This document shows positions 6,407 through 8,441 of a stretch of 8,441 nucleotides of DNA, one piece after another. Position 1 is the stretch's first letter; each line of letters opens with the position of its first letter. The notes under the pieces were generated by a model, which worked only from the letters and a program-made list of their open reading frames with translations, made no database searches and was not told where the DNA came from. Source of the DNA: an uncultured bacterium (GTDB lineage Bacteria > Patescibacteriota > Minisyncoccia > Phycocordibacterales > PALSA-1337); contig CAIVGA010000064.1 of NCBI GenBank assembly GCA_903905325.1, positions 1 through 8,441 on the forward strand, given 5' to 3'. A program made the translations under genes and the position numbers.

Positions 6407-7394
6407 TTGATTTTCTCCATTTGTTAGAATTTGCATATCTTGCCGCAACTTCTTGCTGGTAGATAAGGCGTTGTTTCATTCTTTCTTTCGGTGTCATTGT
6501 TTTGAGCAGGGCTTGATAAGCTTCTTTATTGATTACCCGAACACGATCTGGATCAATTTCTATAGCCCGCCTACAAAGGCGACCGAATTTCGGGCTTTTG
6601 CCTTCATTATATGATTGATATAATGTCCGATATTCACCTGTTTTTTGAGGCGGATACAATTGCATCATAATAATCTTTGCCTGTTCGACTCCAACTGCCG
6701 AAGCAACGGCATGACCGATTGCACACCACCCCAATTCTCCAAAGTATCCTGGTACGCCGTCGTGGTTCCTGATGATTTCCACGATGCTGGATACCTTTTT
6801 GATGAACCAGTCACTATCGTTGGTGTATACGGGATACGTAGGCTCAATTAAATTTTGCTCCTTTTCACAATGCCCTAACCAGAACTTTAATAATGGTTCT
6901 GGCATTGCCGCTATTGGTTCGCCTGATGGCTCTATAAGCCAACTATATCTCCCAGTTTCATTGCTGGGGTGAACTGATGGTGGCATCACTGATTGTGATC
7001 CATCCCAGCGGAATTCTAACTTATTTCCTTCTCCCACTGTTATTTTTCTTAATATGTCCCAATACTCTACAGGTATTTGCCATCCTATTTGCATTCTTTG
7101 CGGACGGCCAGAAGTCCACGCAAAGTTTGCAGATTCCAATACCGATAATCCAAATTGTTCGTCAATAAAATCAAATGCTTCTGGACCATCGAGATCAAGA
7201 CAAGCGATTCCACCGGACGCTATACCAGAAATCAAGCCGAACCCATTGGGTATAACCTTGCTACAGGGACAATGACCGTTTGAATTCATTGTTGTTACTT
7301 CTGCAAGCGTGTATGGATTGCTTTGCCAGCATTTGAGAAATGCTTGTTTATCTTTGACGGGCGTATACCCGAATGTGTAGGCTTTGAGTGCCAT
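6399..7394 (-). CDS. primase-polymerase (AEP family) with PriCT-like C-terminus
   Basis: A 331-aa archaeo-eukaryotic-type primase, expected to make primers or start DNA chains for element replication. The catalytic acidic pair is in CLDLDG (65-70, Asp67 and Asp69). It is followed by a SGRPQR turn (95-100), a candidate third acidic site in FRWDG (128-132) and the SxH nucleotide-binding motif in PPSVHP (138-143). Residues 195-275, with YFGELGWCAIGHA and CRRA, resemble the PriCT domain that follows prim-pol domains. No zinc-binding cluster like that of DnaG is seen. The start ATG at 7394 has GGAG eight nt upstream. The terminator at 7432-7471 leaves no room for a promoter between it and the gene, so expression must come from read-through of the leader. 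The closest named comparison I would make is the NrS-1 phage polymerase type, from motifs only. Confidence 0.88.
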   Translation of the reverse strand: MALKAYTFGYTPVKDKQAFLKCWQSNPYTLAEVTTMNSNGHCPCSKVIPNGFGLISGIASGGIACLDLDGPEAFDFIDEQFGLSVLESANFAWTSGRPQRMQIGWQIPVEYWDILRKITVGEGNKLEFRWDGSQSVMPPSVHPSNETGRYSWLIEPSGEPIAAMPEPLLKFWLGHCEKEQNLIEPTYPVYTNDSDWFIKKVSSIVEIIRNHDGVPGYFGELGWCAIGHAVASAVGVEQAKIIMMQLYPPQKTGEYRTLYQSYNEGKSPKFGRLCRRAIEIDPDRVRVINKEAYQALLKTMTPKERMKQRLIYQQEVAARYANSNKWRKSNG

Positions 7395-7431
7395 TACCTT
7401 ATCTCCATTTCTGCCACCAACTGGTGACGTT

Positions 7432-7471
7432 AAAAAAAGCGCCGCACCCCGATTGGTTGGGGAGGTGCGGC
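7432..7471 (-). terminator. intrinsic terminator/attenuator before the primase gene
   Basis: On the minus strand, GCCGCACC (7464-7471) pairs with GGTGCGGC (7441-7448), extended by two more G-C pairs after a bulged base, with a loop of about 10 nt. Two bases then precede seven Ts (7432-7438). This is a textbook Rho-independent terminator, placed 37 bp before the primase start. It should stop transcription from the promoter at 7630-7658 and from the gene at 7735-7908 unless overridden, so it is probably a control point for replication gene expression. Confidence 0.85.
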
Positions 7472-7515
7472 TGATTTTGATAATGGTGTTTCAAATGGAT
7501 TAGGTCTTGTGGTAA

Positions 7516-7544
7516 TGAATACAGTCGACCAAAGTCTGTATTCA
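7516..7544 (-). promoter_or_regulatory. 9-bp inverted repeat in the replication-operon leader
   Basis: TGAATACAG (7516-7524) and CTGTATTCA (7536-7544) are exact inverted repeats separated by 11 nt, between the promoter and the terminator. In RNA this is a stable hairpin, and its first arm begins at the stop codon of the leader ORF (7542-7544). Its loop contains TTGGT, complementary to ACCAA in the terminator loop, so a loop-loop contact is possible but short. It could instead be a DNA operator. Confidence 0.5.
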
Positions 7545-7586
7545 ATCTTTTATGTACAACCACCATTCTACCAATATTCTCACCAT
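7542..7586 (-). CDS. possible 14-aa leader peptide
   Basis: An ATG at 7586 opens the frame MVRILVEWWLYIKD, ending at a TGA at 7542-7544. A GGAG lies about 9 nt upstream. It is the first ATG with a ribosome site after the predicted transcription start, and it ends in the arm of the leader hairpin ahead of the terminator. Adjacent tryptophans in a leader suggest translation-coupled attenuation, but a tryptophan response makes little sense for a replicon. It may simply place a ribosome over the hairpin, or be chance. Confidence 0.35.
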   Translation of the reverse strand: MVRILVEWWLYIKD

Positions 7587-7629
7587 TACCAAGAACTCCC
7601 AACCACGTTCGTTCTCTACTATATTTATC

Positions 7630-7658
7630 ATTATACTGTTACTAATTATGAATGGCAA
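7630..7658 (-). promoter_or_regulatory. sigma70-like promoter of the replication operon
   Basis: On the minus strand, TTGCCA (7653-7658), a 17-bp spacer and a perfect TATAAT (7630-7635) predict a start near 7623. This gives a leader of about 230 nt to the primase gene. The octamer TATTTATC (7622-7629) directly downstream of the -10 box equals a half-site of the palindrome at 7932-7956. This suggests that one regulator acts at both places. Confidence 0.75.
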
Positions 7659-7734
7659 TAAATAAATCTTCGCTAATTGCTCTTTTATACCTATATTAAT
7701 ATACCACTGCGGCAATGCTACTACAATCACATAT

Positions 7735-7908
7735 TTATATGCGACGGCGGCCCAGTCCTTGTTTTCTGGTTATTATGTATTGCCCTCCGCTACCTGTTTC
7801 TTCATCTTTAATTTGCTTCTTTAAATCATCTACTGAAGTATTTGTTTGTGGTGACTTGCAAGTATTACCATTTGAGCATTGGGTTTTTACTAATTCGTAT
7901 ATACGCAT
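7735..7908 (-). CDS. small basic hypothetical protein (57 aa), candidate regulator
   Basis: The frame starts at the ATG at 7908, with GAGGT five nt upstream; a longer form from 7941 has no such site. The protein is small and ends in a very basic tail (ITRKQGLGRRRI), which would suit nucleic-acid binding. The middle is polar (two cysteines at about 8 and 14, then DDLKKQIKDEETGSGG). I do not recognise the family. It diverges from the 7990 gene across an 81-bp gap with two palindromes, the usual position of a small repressor or activator. Its transcript probably continues toward the replication operon up to the terminator at 7432. Confidence 0.55.
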   Translation of the reverse strand: MRIYELVKTQCSNGNTCKSPQTNTSVDDLKKQIKDEETGSGGQYIITRKQGLGRRRI

Positions 7909-7931
7909 GGCGACCTCTTTTTTGTTTATTG

Positions 7932-7972
7932 TATTTATCACGGTTTGCGATAAATAATATTAGGCAATATTA
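7932..7972. promoter_or_regulatory. two operator-like palindromes in the divergent intergenic region
   Basis: TATTTATC (7932-7939) and GATAAATA (7949-7956) form an 8-bp perfect inverted repeat with a 9-bp spacer. Immediately next to it, TAATATT (7955-7961) and AATATTA (7966-7972) form a 7-bp repeat with a 4-bp spacer. They overlap the predicted plus-strand promoter and lie just upstream of the minus-strand gene, so a bound protein could control both directions. Confidence 0.55.
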
Positions 7973-7973
7973 A
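7945..7973 (+). promoter_or_regulatory. candidate promoter for the 104-aa gene
   Basis: TTGCGA (7945-7950), a 17-bp spacer and TATTAA (7968-7973) predict a start near 7980, giving a very short leader that still contains the G-rich ribosome site at 7980-7984. Both palindromes of this gap lie within it. For the minus-strand gene I see only a weak -10 candidate (TACAAT, 7928-7933). Confidence 0.45.
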
Positions 7974-7989
7974 ATAGACGGGGGTAAGT

Positions 7990-8304
7990 ATGAAACACTT
8001 TTTGGAGGTATTTGAACAAATGGATATTATAGGAGCGTATACAAGTTGCCGCGCCGGACAGAATAAGCGGCTATTGAACGATTTCTTGGAGCAACTAAGT
8101 GCTGTTATTGCACACGTACAGGTAGAAACAGGAATATACAAAACCAACGACAGGAGAGCCTATCGAATGGGTAAAGAACTATTCGAAATCCTCATAACAA
8201 TATCAGGTGTCGTCGTTCCACCGGAGCTTGGAAGAGATAATCCTCTAACCTTACATGACCAACTTGATAATGCAATTCGCCAAACAAATAGAATTATTGG
8301 ATAA
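7990..8304 (+). CDS. hypothetical protein (104 aa)
   Basis: The only intact plus-strand gene of the element. The ATG follows GGGGG at 5 nt spacing. The 104-aa product is predicted soluble and mostly helical (MKHFLEVFEQMD, LLNDFLEQLSAVIAHVQ, GKELFEILITI), without a signal peptide or recognisable motif. It is transcribed divergently from the 57-aa gene and shares its control region. The TAA (8302-8304) lies just 2 bp before the IS end. Downstream genes of this transcription unit, if any, are separated from it by the IS. The function is unknown; a helical accessory or copy-control protein is a guess. Confidence 0.65.
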   Translation: MKHFLEVFEQMDIIGAYTSCRAGQNKRLLNDFLEQLSAVIAHVQVETGIYKTNDRRAYRMGKELFEILITISGVVVPPELGRDNPLTLHDQLDNAIRQTNRIIG

Positions 8305-8306
8305 TT

Positions 8307-8441
8307 GGCTCTTCGCTGTTTCACGTGGGTAGCTTGAGTTCTAGCTTTCCGGCGACGAGGTAGATTATCGCGGCCAGGTTGCGGGTAGAGCGGTATCCCC
8401 GTGCCTTGGCCTTGGCTGCCTGGACCAAGCTGTTGATGCCC
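8307..8441 (-). mobile_element. ISL3-family insertion sequence, one end (runs off the window)
   Basis: The terminal sequence GGCTCTTCGC at 8307 matches the start typical of ISL3-family inverted repeats. Fourteen bases inside it lies the stop codon of a transposase C-terminus of that family. Base composition rises sharply in GC at this point. ISL3 elements usually duplicate 8 bp of target, so 8299-8306 (GGATAATT) is the predicted left copy; the other copy is outside the window. Confidence 0.8.
8321..8441 (-). CDS. ISL3-family transposase, C-terminal 39 residues (partial)
   Basis: The minus-strand frame enters from the window edge and ends at a TGA at 8321-8323. The tail NSLVQAAKAKARGYRSTRN, followed by a short hydrophobic helix (IIYLVAGKL), is the conserved C-terminus of IS204/IS1001/IS1096/IS1165-type (ISL3) DDE transposases. 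The enzyme would cut and rejoin the IS ends. Most of the gene, including the catalytic residues, lies outside the window, so whether it is intact is unknown. Confidence 0.88.
   Translation of the reverse strand, partial: GINSLVQAAKAKARGYRSTRNLAAIIYLVAGKLELKLPT

Noticed and set aside
7457..7484. Plus-strand promoter for an antisense copy-control RNA (TTGGGG-N16-GATAAT)
   Set aside because: The -35 match is poor and no clear plus-strand terminator follows. It is kept only as something for RNA data to test.
7542..7586. Classical tryptophan attenuator
   Set aside because: The leader frame has two adjacent Trp codons and a terminator downstream, but no biosynthetic gene follows and no clear antiterminator pairing was found. 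Only a generic attenuator is supported.
7399..7730. Two longer minus-strand frames through the leader region (67 and 62 codons)
   Set aside because: They rely on TTG or on starts upstream of the promoter, and one is translated straight through the terminator hairpin. Only the short ATG frame has a ribosome site downstream of the predicted transcription start.

Overview
The window reads as an AT-rich accessory replicon or integrated mobile element in a bacterial genome, most likely a proteobacterium. The evidence is canonical sigma70-type promoters, strong GGAG Shine-Dalgarno sites, a GC-richer left flank and an ISL3-type insertion sequence at the right edge. The species cannot be fixed from the sequence. 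Nearly all genes lie on the minus strand. Two features point outside the element: a GC-richer fragment of a probable membrane protein at 1-270, broken by an in-frame TGA, and the ISL3 end starting at 8307.

Layout, right to left as most genes are transcribed. At 8307-8441 is the end of an ISL3-family IS. At 7990-8304 is an unrecognised plus-strand gene, divergent from a 57-aa minus-strand gene at 7735-7908. The gap between them holds two operator-like palindromes and a plus-strand promoter. A good minus-strand promoter at 7630-7658 begins a leader of about 230 nt. The leader contains a 14-codon ORF, a perfect inverted repeat and an intrinsic terminator (7432-7471), then the replication genes start. 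These are a primase-polymerase (6399-7394) and a superfamily-3 D5-like helicase (4712-6406), overlapping by 8 nt.

Downstream of the helicase, 4191-4720 looks like an origin of replication. It has one iteron family (GCGTCC/TTGCGTCC) with a 12-bp perfect hairpin, and a second decamer family (TGRGGYRATT) arranged as oppositely oriented blocks around an AT-rich core. Next come a decayed or frameshifted stretch (3922-4197), two unrecognised genes (3310-3912, 2617-3258), an orphan D12-class adenine methyltransferase (1546-2511) and an orphan C5 cytosine methyltransferase (278-1414). The last has its own promoter, covered by a 9-bp perfect palindrome.

Together this is a compact self-replication module (prim-pol, helicase, iteron origin, attenuated and probably repressor-controlled expression) carrying two DNA methyltransferases that plausibly protect the element from host restriction. 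No integrase, relaxase, capsid gene, tRNA, rRNA or CRISPR array is visible. The most interesting parts are the split primase-polymerase/helicase pair, resembling the phage NrS-1/P4/D5 type, next to a double-iteron origin, and the attenuator-like leader in front of it.
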